NCBI RefSeq assembly: GCF_001577835.2
Contig: NC_029520.1
Location: 47,094,381 to 47,158,380 of the forward strand
Source: Coturnix japonica
Taxonomy: Eukaryota; Chordata; Aves; Galliformes; Phasianidae
Length of the DNA stretch: 64,000 bases
Direction: 5' to 3'
Shown: piece by piece, positions 16,601 to 27,900 of the stretch
Position numbering within the stretch: the first letter of the stretch is position 1
Layout: each line of letters opens with the position of its first letter
The notes under the pieces: model-generated
Told to the model about the DNA's origin: nothing
The model's input: only the letters and a program-made list of their open reading frames with translations
Databases searched by the model: none
Made by a program: the position numbers and the translations under genes

Positions 16601-19600
16601 TATTTTGTGATTCTATGATTGCATGTTCTGGCTGCCAGGGAGGCAGTACAGTATGCCACCTCCATGCTGTACCTAAACTTACTTCTTCCTTCCCCATCTT
16701 TCTTTAGGAGCTCATATAAAAAGAATTGATTTTGGACGTTTGACAGGAGGAGTATTGCACAGTAAATTCTGGATCATAGACATGAAACACATATATATTG
16801 GTAGTGCAAATATGGACTGGAGATCTTTATCTCAGGTAAGTTCTGCTGTTGCATATTCAAACACTTGGGGGAAAACTAACATCCAAGAACACAACATAAA
16901 ATCCTAACAATGTAAAACATTGACTGAGAGGGACAAACAGTAAAGAACCCACTGAGGGAGGAGGAGGCTCTTCCTGGGGCTGTGACACTGTGCGCTTTCT
17001 TTGCAGGTGAAAGAGTTTGGTGCTGTGATATACAACTGCAGCTGCTTAGCCAAAGACCTCTGGAAGACATTTCGAACTTACTGGGATCTTGGACATGCTA
17101 GTGCTACCATCCCATCCCCTTGGCCTCAAAACTATTCTACCCGCATTAACAACTCTCGGCCTCTGGAAGTAGAATTTAATGGAACCTTGACAAAAGCCTA
17201 TTTTTCTGTAAGTATGCTCTAAATAATAATACAGACCATAAACTATGTTTAAGGTTTGACTAGAAAAGGTTTTTTCAGTGCTCCTTAGCTACTTCTGCTC
17301 TAAATGGGTAATGATTAAGTCAGCAAGTTACTACTCGAGGAATACGGGTTAACATAGCTTGGGCTATCAGGCTGTCCAGTAAGGACAGGGTGCAGGTCTT
17401 ATGTGGGCTTAATGTATCAGTGAGTATCTGACCCAATGGGACATGGAAAGCATGAGGAATACTCTGCCTCAAATGCTTTGTGGTATTGCAGAGAAAACTG
17501 AACAGACTCAAATGTGAATCCATTACAGTCTGACAAAAGAATGAAGTAACTGACCTGCATGTTTTCTTCTAACAGGCTTCTCCTCCTGCATTTTGTCCAG
17601 AAGGTCGCACTCATGACCTCTTTGCTATTATCAGTGTTATCAGTGCGGCACATAAATTTGTCTATATTTCTGTTATGGATTATTTCCCTACCAGCCGTTT
17701 TGTTCACCCAAAAAGGTACGATTTTAATCCTGACCAAACTGGTTGACAGCCAAACTCGGGCTGTTTCAAGGGAAGATGTATGATTCTCTCCTGAACACCA
17801 ACTTGCAATGAAAATAATTCAGCTTTATTTTGAGTAGAAAGAGTGGAGGCTTTGCTTCACATTCATGGCTGCTTTGTTGACTGTGCAACCTGTCGTGTAC
17901 AGGAAGGATGTTTTACCATACTACCCTTGTGCTTTCCTTGCAGTTTGAAGAAGCCGCCTCAAAAAGCAAAAAAACTGCAAAATACCAGATTAGGGACAGC
18001 TGAGTGTTGTTGAACCTGTGGGTTTCTCATTTCCTACTTTTAATGAAGATTAGGTTCACAGCAACTCTTTTTCCAACTCTTAGGAATGGAAGTGCTAATA
18101 CTACTCATACCTCATCTGAAGCCCTAAATCCACCATTTGTGACATCTAGGGCTTGATCTGATGTGAACAGGAGTTTGAAAGGTTTTTGGCTATCTCCACA
18201 GCAACCAGCTGCAGTGGGGTGAATGGGGGCTGATTAGTTCAGCTTTGGTCTTTCCAGCAGCTGAGGCAGGGGAATGAAGCTGCTGTCCTAAAGCTTGAGT
18301 GTTAATCAACTAGAAACCAATATGCTGGAAAAATGGAAGCTGTTCAAAAACAGCACACTGAAGGGAGCAAGAAGAGATGAGGGGGAAGAGAGACCACACT
18401 GACTGATGGCACAGGACTGCTGTGGATCTTAGATGCAGTCTCCAGGTGTCTGAAATGGCCATGTTCTGTGAATGGCTCTTAGGTGGTCCTCTGGGTTCTG
18501 CCCTGTCATTTCTACTTCAGGCCATATGATCAGGCTCTCCATTGGAGGTGTTGTTATGGTTAGTTCCTAAGGAAATGAGCACAATGGCGTTGTTCTGTGT
18601 ATGTATGCATGTACATGCTCTTTACTAGGTTCTGTGCTTTTTGATCCATTCCAAATTTGGCAGAGACTGGTGGTCTTAAGATACACTGGATATGTGTATG
18701 GGATATGGGATACCTGGGTGGGTATGTGTCAGAAATCTCTTGCATACCTCCCAGGGAGGCACAAGCATTCCTTTTACTAGATAATAGAATTCTCATTTGT
18801 GCACAATGTCATTTGTATTCCCAGTTTGTTGTAGGAATTTTTCTAGGCAGTCTTTACAAAAATCCTCCTCTCTCTGCCCACCTGCTTTTCTCTAGATACT
18901 GGCCAGCCATTGACAATGCTCTGAGACGTGTGGCTTTCAACTACAGAGTACAAATCCGGCTTCTGGCCAGCTGCTGGACCCACACCGACCCATCCATGCT
19001 CCACTACCTGAGGTCCCTGAGTGCTCTCAACAACCCTCACACCCACATGAGTATCAGCGTGGTATGATAATGTGATAGTAACCATCTGAATGAGGACTTG
19101 ATGGCTTTATGATCCTTGTCTGTGTGGACTATCTCACATGGCTCTAGTATCATGTCTTTTTGGCAGTTGAGAGTTCTTCTACTTGCCTCTATATATTGAG
19201 ACTTTTTTTGTTCTAGATTGTTTGTAGATTTTAGTGTGATTTCACACAAAAAGTCTGGTATTACTGGTATCTGCAGAACTCCCTGTGCCTGAGATCAGCC
19301 CATTTTAACACAAAATAAGAGCAGCAATCAGTGGTGAATGCAGATCTATTAAACAGCTGCCTAAAACTGCATTTAATTGTCTGCCCTGTAATGATAATAG
19401 CTGTGTCACTAATGGAAAATCGTGAAGCAAACATTATCCTTATCTGATCTCAATTGCTTATCAAATTTTATGTATAGTGGAAGTAGTATTTGTTAGTTTC
19501 CTTGGATAGGAGTAAAATCTCTTTTATGGTGCATTTAATACCAGTGTGTGGATTACTCTCTTATTTCTCCAGCATTCTATTATATGAAAATGTAGGAAAT

Positions 19601-20813
19601 CTGCACCGGCCTGTTTCTCTTATGGTATTTCTATGTATGTTTTAATTTCTTCCCATCCAGAAACTCTTCATCATTCCAGTTTTGAATCACACAAATATTC
19701 CTCATGGCAGAGTGAATCACAACAAATTTATGGTCACAGACAAAGCAGCCTATATTGGTGCGTATCCCCTGATTACAACTGCTTAAAGAATCTGTGGATC
19801 CTTGTAGGGCTGAGATTGGGATGGGATGGGCTTCAATATCACAAAAAGAGTTCATTTTGCCATAGAAAGTAGATGAACATAACAAAATACACATCTATGT
19901 CAGAATGTCTGCTTTGGGTATAGGAGTAGAGGTGGAAAAGTGAGGAAATATAATGTAGGTTAATTTCAGAGGGAGATTATCTGACAGTGGACTATTAAGA
20001 ACAGAGTATGCTGAGTCTGAGCATGCAGTTTATAACAAGCACAGTGGGAACTTCACAAACTGTGCGCTCAGAATGATGCAGCAATAGCTGATGCTCTAGT
20101 ATAGAACATCACTGTGCTTTAATATAAAGCAATTGCTGGGAGGGTTTAATTCCACGCGCTATTTGCTGAACAGAATTCTAGGAATGGAAATGAGGAAACT
20201 CTAGTGTCAACTGCTGCTCCATTCCTGAAAATGGGGATGGTGTTATTTTTGTGCTTTTATTGAAATGCCTCTAAAATGGAATGCAGGAGGGATCTATCAG
20301 TTCAGTCAGTCCGTGCTCCAAGCAGTGCCAGACAGCTTGACCTTCCAACAGGCTGAGGACTTGCAGCTCCAATCACCTTTAACAGCACTTGCTTCTTGTT
20401 GTTTCTTGAAGATAAGTGTGCAGATAAACTTGAGCTGTGCAGTAAGAAAGATCTGACCTGATTTTTGCTGCCTGTTGGCCCTCATGGGATTCGCAGTTGT
20501 GCAGCACCTCGGCAAAGCAATGCAGTGTGCATTCAGCAAGCACAGAGATCAAACAAAACACTGGAAAATGAATGCTTTCTAATTAACCCCCTTGCATTAC
20601 ACAGGGACTTCCAATTGGTCAGAAGATTACTTCACCAACACAGCCGGCGTGGGACTAATTATCAAGCAGAGTTCGACCAACCTGCAGAGAAGGGAACGGC
20701 CTGTCCAGGAACAATTAAAAAGCATTTTTGAGCGAGACTGGAATTCTAGATATTCAGTGAATGTGGAGGATGTGCAAGGTCAGAAAGACTGCAACTGGAG
20801 GGACAGACTCTGA
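13617..20813 (+). CDS. PLD4: PLD4, phospholipase D-family 5'-3' exonuclease
   Basis: Ten exons join with matching phases: 13617-13643 (exon from 13554), 15119-15324, 15598-15781, 16108-16228, 16708-16835, 17007-17207, 17576-17715, 18896-19061, 19661-19757 and 20605-20813. They encode 492 residues (human PLD4, as I recall, is about 506). A short cytoplasmic N-terminus is followed by one membrane segment (about residues 10-30), so a type II protein with a luminal catalytic domain. HKD1 is HSKFWIID (H197, K199, D204) and HKD2 is HNKFMVTD (H411, K413, D418). Family signatures include ASYYWSLTGKDISVNDSSS, GSANMDWRSLSQ, VIYNCSC and YIGTSNWSEDYF. At least eight N-glycosylation sequons lie on the luminal side. 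PLD3/PLD4 degrade single-stranded nucleic acid in endolysosomes and limit TLR9/TLR7 signalling. PLD4 is preferred over PLD3 by synteny and by VNDSSS/NWSEDYF. The start ATG has A at -3, but the frame stays open to the exon's acceptor, so an upstream start is possible. Confidence 0.93.
13644..15118 (+). other. PLD4 intron
   Basis: GT-AG, phase 0. It contains an A run near 14430. No other feature recognised. Confidence 0.75.
16331..16620 (+). mobile_element. CR1 LINE 3' fragment in PLD4 intron
   Basis: A long CR1 3' portion: AGGTTCAGGTTGGATATTAG, GGCACAGGCTGCCTGGGAGG, CCCTGGAGGTGTTCAGGAAA, ATGGTTGGACTACATGATCT, then TTTGTGATTCTATGATT. Sense-oriented in the intron between the exons at 16108 and 16708. 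Confidence 0.9.
17716..18895 (+). other. PLD4 intron
   Basis: Phase 2 GT-AG intron (donor GTACGA, acceptor TTTTCTCTAG). Nothing recognised inside. Confidence 0.75.
19062..19660 (+). other. PLD4 intron
   Basis: Phase 0 GT-AG intron with an AT-rich body. No repeat recognised. Confidence 0.75.
19758..20604 (+). other. PLD4 last intron
   Basis: Phase 1 intron opening GTGCGT and ending ATTACACAG. No repeat recognised. Confidence 0.75.
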
Positions 20814-21135
20814 AGTGAACAGGAGAACACGTTTAAAAGGGAACTTCTCATAGCTGAGTCTCCCTGCCTGCTCATCAGCCAGTGTGTGATGTTTCCTTTG
20901 CTGTGTACTATTAGCCCATCTCAGAGTTAATGAAATACATATGGTGTTGTAGCACAGTCTGATATTAAAGAGAACATGGGAAGATGTGATCAGATCTGAA
21001 TACACTGGAGAAGCACGTCATTATTGCTGTGCTTATCCTGGGAAGCTTTATATTCAACCATAGTGTTCCACTAGCAGTGTTTGCTTACCATGTATTTAAG
21101 CATTTTTCAAATAAAGTCCTGATCCCTGTAAGATC
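20814..21135 (+). other. PLD4: PLD4 3' UTR
   Basis: A short 3' UTR after the stop at 20811-20813, carrying an AATAAA at 21110-21115 that predicts cleavage about 15-25 bases later. Confidence 0.75.
21110..21115 (+). terminator. PLD4: PLD4 poly(A) signal
   Basis: Canonical AATAAA about 300 bases after the stop codon, followed by a T/G-containing stretch. Confidence 0.8.
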
Positions 21136-21242
21136 TGAGCAATGCATGTAATTATCACTTATAACAGCACGGTTGGCGTTTTTAAAAGCATCTAGGCACT
21201 TCTGGCACCAGGGATGTGCTTATAAAGGTTGAACCTCATCAG

Positions 21243-21340
21243 TCTGGATGGGGCTCTGAGCACCTGGTGGAGCTGTAGGTGTCCCTGCTCATTGCAGGGG
21301 GTTGAATTAGGTGACCCCTAACTCAAACGTTTCTGTGACT
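21243..21340 (+). mobile_element. CR1 3' tail
   Basis: GTGTCCCTGCTCATTGCAGG, GGTTGAATTAGGTGACCCCT, AACTCAAACGTTTCTGTGAC. It lies just past the PLD4 poly(A) site. Confidence 0.85.
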
Positions 21341-23021
21341 CCAAATCGCTGCTTTTCCCCAGTTATACTTCACAGGTTTATTATCCTGCACCAACAAGTA
21401 CATCTGGCCACAAACTGCACGGATACGTGCACACAGGAGCAACAACTGCTCAAATTTGACCCGCTACAAGGAGTACATGTGAACAGTCGGTGATCTTGAG
21501 AATCTGAGGCTTTGCAGGTTTCAGCACGACGATTTTCAATAGAGGAGTGTATCCTCTAGATGGCACTCGAAGCAAATTTTGCAGCAGCAGAAAACGAGTT
21601 TCTCCTTCCCTTAAGAGCTCAAATCTGACCGTGCTGGGTAAGTTGTGTAGTGAGGCAGTTTCTGGGTAAGTTAAGAGAATGGAATGTTGGGATAAGGCTC
21701 AACTTAACAAAGGAAAAACGGATGCTTACTAGAGTGATCTTTATTTTCTTTACTGCCATCACCCGACTTGGTTTTTTGGGGAGGCAAAGTATCCTTCTTT
21801 TTAAGGTGTTTACACCTTCCTTTGCATGTGCAGTTGTATGTCTGTTTGGCTGGAGGCTGGACACAGATGTTTAGCTGAACAACCCACTATTCCAGGTGTT
21901 AGAAATGAAGTAGCATTAACTAAGGAAACCTAACACAGTTAAAAAACAAAACAAAACGTTCTCACACCAGGTAGGTGGAGCCAGGACCACAGGAGCCTGT
22001 TGACAAAGTATGGGTATTTTGAAGCTTTGTCTCTGTGCTCCTTGCACTCTTTTAGGCTCTATCTTGAGCTATTCCTGTGGTCAGACCCTTGGGTTATGCC
22101 TTATTAACCTGGTTGCTTTTTTTTCCTAACTTCTGCTTTCCCTAAAGCTGACCGGAGCCCATTTGGAGAAAGGTTTTATTGCTGCTTTTTTTCTCTCCTC
22201 TTCCTTCCTCCTCTAGTGCACTCATCTTTTAAAAACAGAGTAGTGAGTCTTGCTGTCTGGTTATTGCTGTCTCAGGCCTCAGTTTTAGCTGACCTCATCC
22301 TTTCTGCAAAGATGCAGAAATGGAGAACACCTCAAGCCCTACAACCCAGTATGCTTCCTTTATAACTAAATTTCTAAGCAATTTTGTCTCTTTTCCCTGT
22401 TGTCAAGAGAATACGGAGAAAGAAAATACAGGATGAGAAAAGCACCACAAAGCTCAACTGCACACGCAAATCTGCAAAACTCAGAAATGCAATGGGTGAA
22501 AAGTCTCAGATTAGTTTGTATCCAACACCATCGTATTTAGAAACCATGCTGCCATTAAGCAGCCATTTCAGCAGACAGTGGGTGATAATCGAATCTTATG
22601 CAAATTTAAGCTGGTGTTTCCAGCTGTGGTTTTGAAGATGAGCCAACGGTGGTGGCACTAGCAGTAATTCAGGCTACTCGTGTTACTTTTCATGTAGTGA
22701 ATTTATTGTGAATTAAGAATATAGTGTTTTAATGATACATATGAAGGCCGTCATATATGCACTCTGTTTTTGGCTGTGCACTTGAGAGAAGCATTAATAT
22801 AAACAAAGAGGTAAATAACTATATACATCTCCTTTCCCAGAAAATATCTGAAGCAGTTCCACCGAAGTGTGGCAGATCATTCTGTGCATTCAGCTATTCA
22901 GTAAATATACACATAAAAATTTATTTATCCACATTTTTATAACAGTTATCACCATTATTTGGGTACCTTAAAAATGTGAAATAATTAAATGTGGGGTGTG
23001 TTGGGTTTTTTGGTCTTGAAT

Positions 23022-23047
23022 TTATTTATTTATTTATTTATTTATTA
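23022..23047. repeat. (TTTA)n microsatellite
   Basis: About six TTTA units. On the minus strand it supplies overlapping AATAAA signals in the AHNAK2 3' UTR direction. Confidence 0.9.
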
Positions 23048-23695
23048 GTCTTTTAAGGCTAAATATGACCCAGCATGATAATAAAAAGAAGAACATATGA
23101 AGAGAGGAAGGGGTGAAGCCTCTGTCTGTCTACACTAGTATTTTGTTTTTATTTTCCTTTTTAAAATGATTGTGGAGTATGTGTCTACTTGAGCTGAAAT
23201 AAAGAAAGATGCTTTAGTAAGAAAACAAAAATAGGTCCGAGAGATCCAAAATCTAAACAGGTAAATATAATTCTCATAGTACTAGTTTATGCTCTGCTCT
23301 GCAAATAATATGTCATCTAATCCTAACTGGTGTGTTTTTGAGAAGCATATTTAACAAGACGTTTGACTGTAATTGAGTCTTCCAAAGGTTTCATGGTTCA
23401 GGTATCTTTTCAGACTTTATTATGAACTCTCCTGTACCTGTAGCAGTTTTTGCCTTTGGAGCAGATTTGGAAAGATCAGTATTTTTATTACTACACAGTA
23501 TAGCACATTCAAGTACAGGAAGATTTAGATGTGGTAAATTCTCTTCAAGGAACTGTTTTTTATAAATGTCACCTTAAGGTTTTGTTTAATTTTTGGTTAC
23601 TGGCAAATTAGGAAAACTTTCTTTTTTCTTTTTTTTTTCTGTTATCTCAGTGTAGATTATTCTGTTTTCACTGGGTGGTTGGCAGGAGACAGTCT

Positions 23696-24960
23696 TCATT
23701 TGGTTGTATCTCCAGGGATATTAAGTTGACGAGCTTTTTCTTCCTCCAACAAGATCAGCTCAGTCCTTGCTGAAGATGTAACGATAGTTTGAGAAACTGG
23801 AATGTTAGATGAGGTCCCACCGATTTCTTGTTTTTCACTCTCTCCTACTTCTTTAGGTGATAAGCTTTCTTGTGCATCAAAAAACACATCAGGTTTATCT
23901 GAAGGGCTGTCTTCATCTGATATTCTTCTCTCTTTATGACCTGTCTCTTCTTTGTCAACAGTCTTAGCCTTTTTGGAAGGAGATGTGAAACCCAGTTTGG
24001 GAAATCTGAACCATCCAGTTTTTTCAGTTTGCTTAGAAGAATCACTAACTGATGTGTCAGCAGGTTTCGTATCTTCTGACCTCGTTTCTTCTGATTTTTT
24101 TACTTCTGTTTTTGAATCTGAACTTGTTTCATCACCAGAAGATGAAAAGCCAATACTTGGAAGCCAAAATTTGAATCTTCCAGGAGATCTTTTGCTGTCA
24201 GTCTTTTCTTTTTCATTAGTTACATACTTCTCTTCGTCTTCTTGTGCTTCAGCTGTATCCCCATCTTTAGAGGAAGGAGTTACCTTTAGAGATAAGGCAG
24301 TTACTTTCTCTGGTGCCTTATCAGGATGATTCTCTTCAGGTTTACTGGAGGGCTTTACTTCAGCAGCAAATGCTGAAGGTAAACCTATCCTTCCACTAGA
24401 TTCTTCAGCCTCACTGTGTGGTTTGTCAGATGGTTTAAGCTCAGCAGTGTCAGTCCTCTGTGCAGTTACTGCAAAACTTTCATCAGAACGTTCAGATTTG
24501 TTCACAGATGTATTTTCCATTGATGGGCTCTGCTGGACTAGCACTTCTAAGTTGCTGTGTGATTCAGGCAACTTCGCCTTGAGCAATGAAAATCCCAAAG
24601 TAGCAGTTTTTACTTCTGATGAGAGAATCTCTGATTCCTTCACTATCTGGGTAGAGTAAATTTCACACCTTTCAATAGAAACATGTTCAGGTTCTACTTT
24701 CTCTCTTACTTCTTGGCCTTCTATGTATGACCAATGAATGTCTTGCCCTGCATTTGAAAGGCAGGAATCTATGGTAGCAGTCATCTGTGCTGTTTTAATG
24801 TCAGGTTCAATCAGCGTTAGAATTTTGCTTTTTGCTTTTTTAATATCGCCTTCCAGAGTCTCTGGTATTTCCTCAGGGGTAGTGGAGCTTGCTTGCAAAT
24901 GCACCACTTCAATGTCAGCACTAGTTCCTTTTGGATCTGTTACCACTTTTGACAGTGAAA
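23696..24960 (-). other. AHNAK2: AHNAK2 C-terminal tail
   Basis: About 420 residues after the last repeat. They are acidic and serine-rich, with two late degenerate modules ([17 protein letters not shown] and [16 protein letters not shown]), and end [19 protein letters not shown] then IPGDTTK. The last modules suggest further decayed repeats. Confidence 0.8.
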
Positions 24961-27900
24961 CATCAGCTTCACTTGGGAGACCTGTGAAAGTGAATCTTGG
25001 TATTTTTAGTTTGGGAATTTTTATATTTACTTCTGGACCATCTTGTGATTTGTCCACTGTTTCCACTGTTATTCTAGCAGATGATTCTGTGTGATCTGAA
25101 GTTGGACATGTCAGGCCAATGGATCCTTCTGATTTTTGAAACTGCATTTCCGCTCTGCCTATTTCAGTTTTAGACACTGAAACAGCTCCTGACTTTGGCA
25201 AACTGATACCATCTTCAAAACCCTTCACTTCTGACTGCAATACTCCAAACTTTGGAATCTTAAACTTGTATGTTTTAATTTTACTTGTTTCTGCTCTGTC
25301 TTCTACTTGCGCTTCCACATTTGCAGACATGTCCTTTTCAACAAATTTCACTTGACATTTCATTTCAGTATCTACCCTCTCAATTTCAACATCCATTTTC
25401 ACTTTAGGAACATCTACCTTTACATCTTCCATCTTAGCTGTAACACGAACAGCATCTTCTGATCCCTTTGCAGTAGCCCACTCACCTGTAGGCCATTTTA
25501 ACTCACTGTCTTTTCCTGTAAATTTCATCTCACTTGTCCCTGTCTTTACTGTTTTAATCACTTTCCCTTGATTTTGAAGATCTAATTCTCCCTTTGGAAG
25601 ACTTGCATCTATTTTTTCCTGTGTTCCATCCAGAGTAAATTCACCTGATGACGTTTTCAATTCTGCACAGAAAGTCTTTAGTTCAGTGGAGCTTTCTACC
25701 TTTGAAGTATCAATATCCTGTAATTTAACTTCTTGCTCTTGAAGAGTCAGAGTACCCATAGGGAACTTACGTGGTGAACTGTTATCTTTGTCAATTACTG
25801 ACGCACTTATTTCTGTTTTAGATAATGCCCCTGAAGACACTGTGAATTCTGAACTGTGTGTTTTTTGTCCTTCAGCACCACGCTTAACTACATCTGCATA
25901 CGTTTCAGTTTTTGGAATACTTTCTCTGCTATTTCTTCTTTCTGCAGATAATAAAATATCTCCTTCTACCTTTGGCAAGCTAATAACAGAACTCTCCACA
26001 GAATCTCCTAATTTTGGAATCTCTTCTTTTCCAGTAGTAATTTTATCTTCAGTTTGTACTTCAGCAGAAGGAATGCCTGCCTGAGGTTTTTCCAGACTTC
26101 TTTCAACATCACCATCACCTTTCTTTTCCTTTAAGGATGTGCGGCCAAATCCTGGTATTTTGAATTTTGGCATTTTAAACCATCCCTGATGTTCTTCAGT
26201 CCGAGCTTCTTCAGCTTTCATTTCTTCTTCTGATTTGATTTCTTTCTCCTCAAGGCTCTCTGTGTGTCCATCTGTCACTGCTTTAAACTCTGACTGGGGG
26301 CTCATGTCTACCTTTGGAGCTTCAGTGACAGCTGTCAGGACTTGAGGTGTTTTTGCCTTTGAAGCATAAACCTCTAGCTCAGGATCTGACATATCAGATG
26401 TGAGTTCTGATGCTGGCACTCTCCCCGCAATATCAGCTACTTCTGTTGTCATTTTCAGCTGAGGTAGCTCAGCTTCTGATTTTGGAGAGCTGATCTCTGG
26501 CTCTGGGCCTTTCCCTTTTGTCAGGGAGATTCCAAACTTTGGCTTCTGGAATTTGGGCATTTTAATCTGTATGTCGTGACCTTCCAATTTCATCTTTCTT
26601 CCATCCATAACTAATGATCCTTCAGTTGCTATTTTGATGTTTCTTGGTTCAGCTGAAGTTTCTCCTTCAGGGAACTCAATGCCTGTTTTTTGAATTGAAT
26701 CTTTATCAGAACTTGATTTTAGGGCAACCCGTTGGAAACTCTCCTCTGAGGCAGTCATAGCAGCATCAGTCTTGGCTGAGCTGACTCCCAGATCAGCTTG
26801 GAAAGCTTCAGTTTTGGGAAGCTCTGAATTGGGGCTCTTAACTGCAGCTGTTTTTATGCTTATTTGTGCCCCTTCTTCTGTCTGTGTGGAATGACTTCTT
26901 TCTATATCAGGTATCTGTATTGAATCAACTCCATCTCTTTCTGTTTTAGTTACAGTACTTCCAGCCTCAACTTTTGATGAATGTCCTTGAGATTTGGGAA
27001 TCTTGATCTTGGAAAGTGAAATTTTAGGCATGACAAACTGAGGCTTTTTAATTGGACTTTTTTGTTGATCTTTTCCAGCAGGTATTTCCAGATCAAGGGC
27101 AGGCCCGGCTCCTTGATCATCAGCTACAGTCCCTTCCACTTCTATGTCTATTCCACCTGACATTGCAGCAACTTTATTGTCTTCTAAATTTGCTCCAGAA
27201 TCCGCCTTAACAGTTGCTTCCTTCTTTGGTGACCAACTGAAGGATGGAAGTTTGAATTTTGGCATTTTGAAATGACCTTCTTTCTCTTCTCCATCTTCAT
27301 TCTCACGCTTTGTTTCCTCTTTAATTTTCAGTGCCATGTCTGAATCTTGAACATCACTGTCTGTTTTTAAGACAGAAATCTCACCTGTTGAGAAGTGAGT
27401 ATCAGCTTCTGGTGCCTTCTTTTCAGCTTTGGTTATTTTCAGTTTAGAGCTAGAGAATTCTTTTCCTTCACCACATTCCACCTCCAAATTTGGTGCTTCC
27501 ATGGCAATGTCAGCTATTTCTGTCATTGCTTTTAGTTGGGAAACCTTGGCTTCCGATCTGGTTTGGCTGACCTCCTTTTCTGATCCTTTCCCTTTAGAAA
27601 GTGTCATTCCAAACTTGGGCATTTGGAATTTTGACATTTTTGTTTTCCCTTCAGTACCTTCAACTTTTATTTCTACACCACTCATGGTAATTTCACTTGA
27701 TGATCTTTCAACACTTGTCTCAGGACTCTTCACCTCAAGCGAGGCCTCAGTTGTCATCTTAGTATCTGAGGAAGGAATAACATCAAAAGCTGATTTCAGA
27801 GTTAGGTCATCTTGTTCAGAAGCTGTAAGTATGACCTCACCTGCAGGCATGCTAATATCCATTTCTGTTTTGGGTCCTTCAACTTTAGGTTTGGAAAATT

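Larger units (their letters stand above)
21136..23695. other. PLD4-AHNAK2 convergent interval, including AHNAK2 3' UTR
   Basis: The two genes meet tail to tail here. It contains a CR1 tail (21243-21340) and a TTTA microsatellite (23022-23047). Minus-strand AATAAA signals (seen as TTTATT) lie at 23416-23421, near 23485 and throughout the TTTA repeat. Any could end AHNAK2; the sequence does not decide which. No additional gene seen. Confidence 0.6.
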
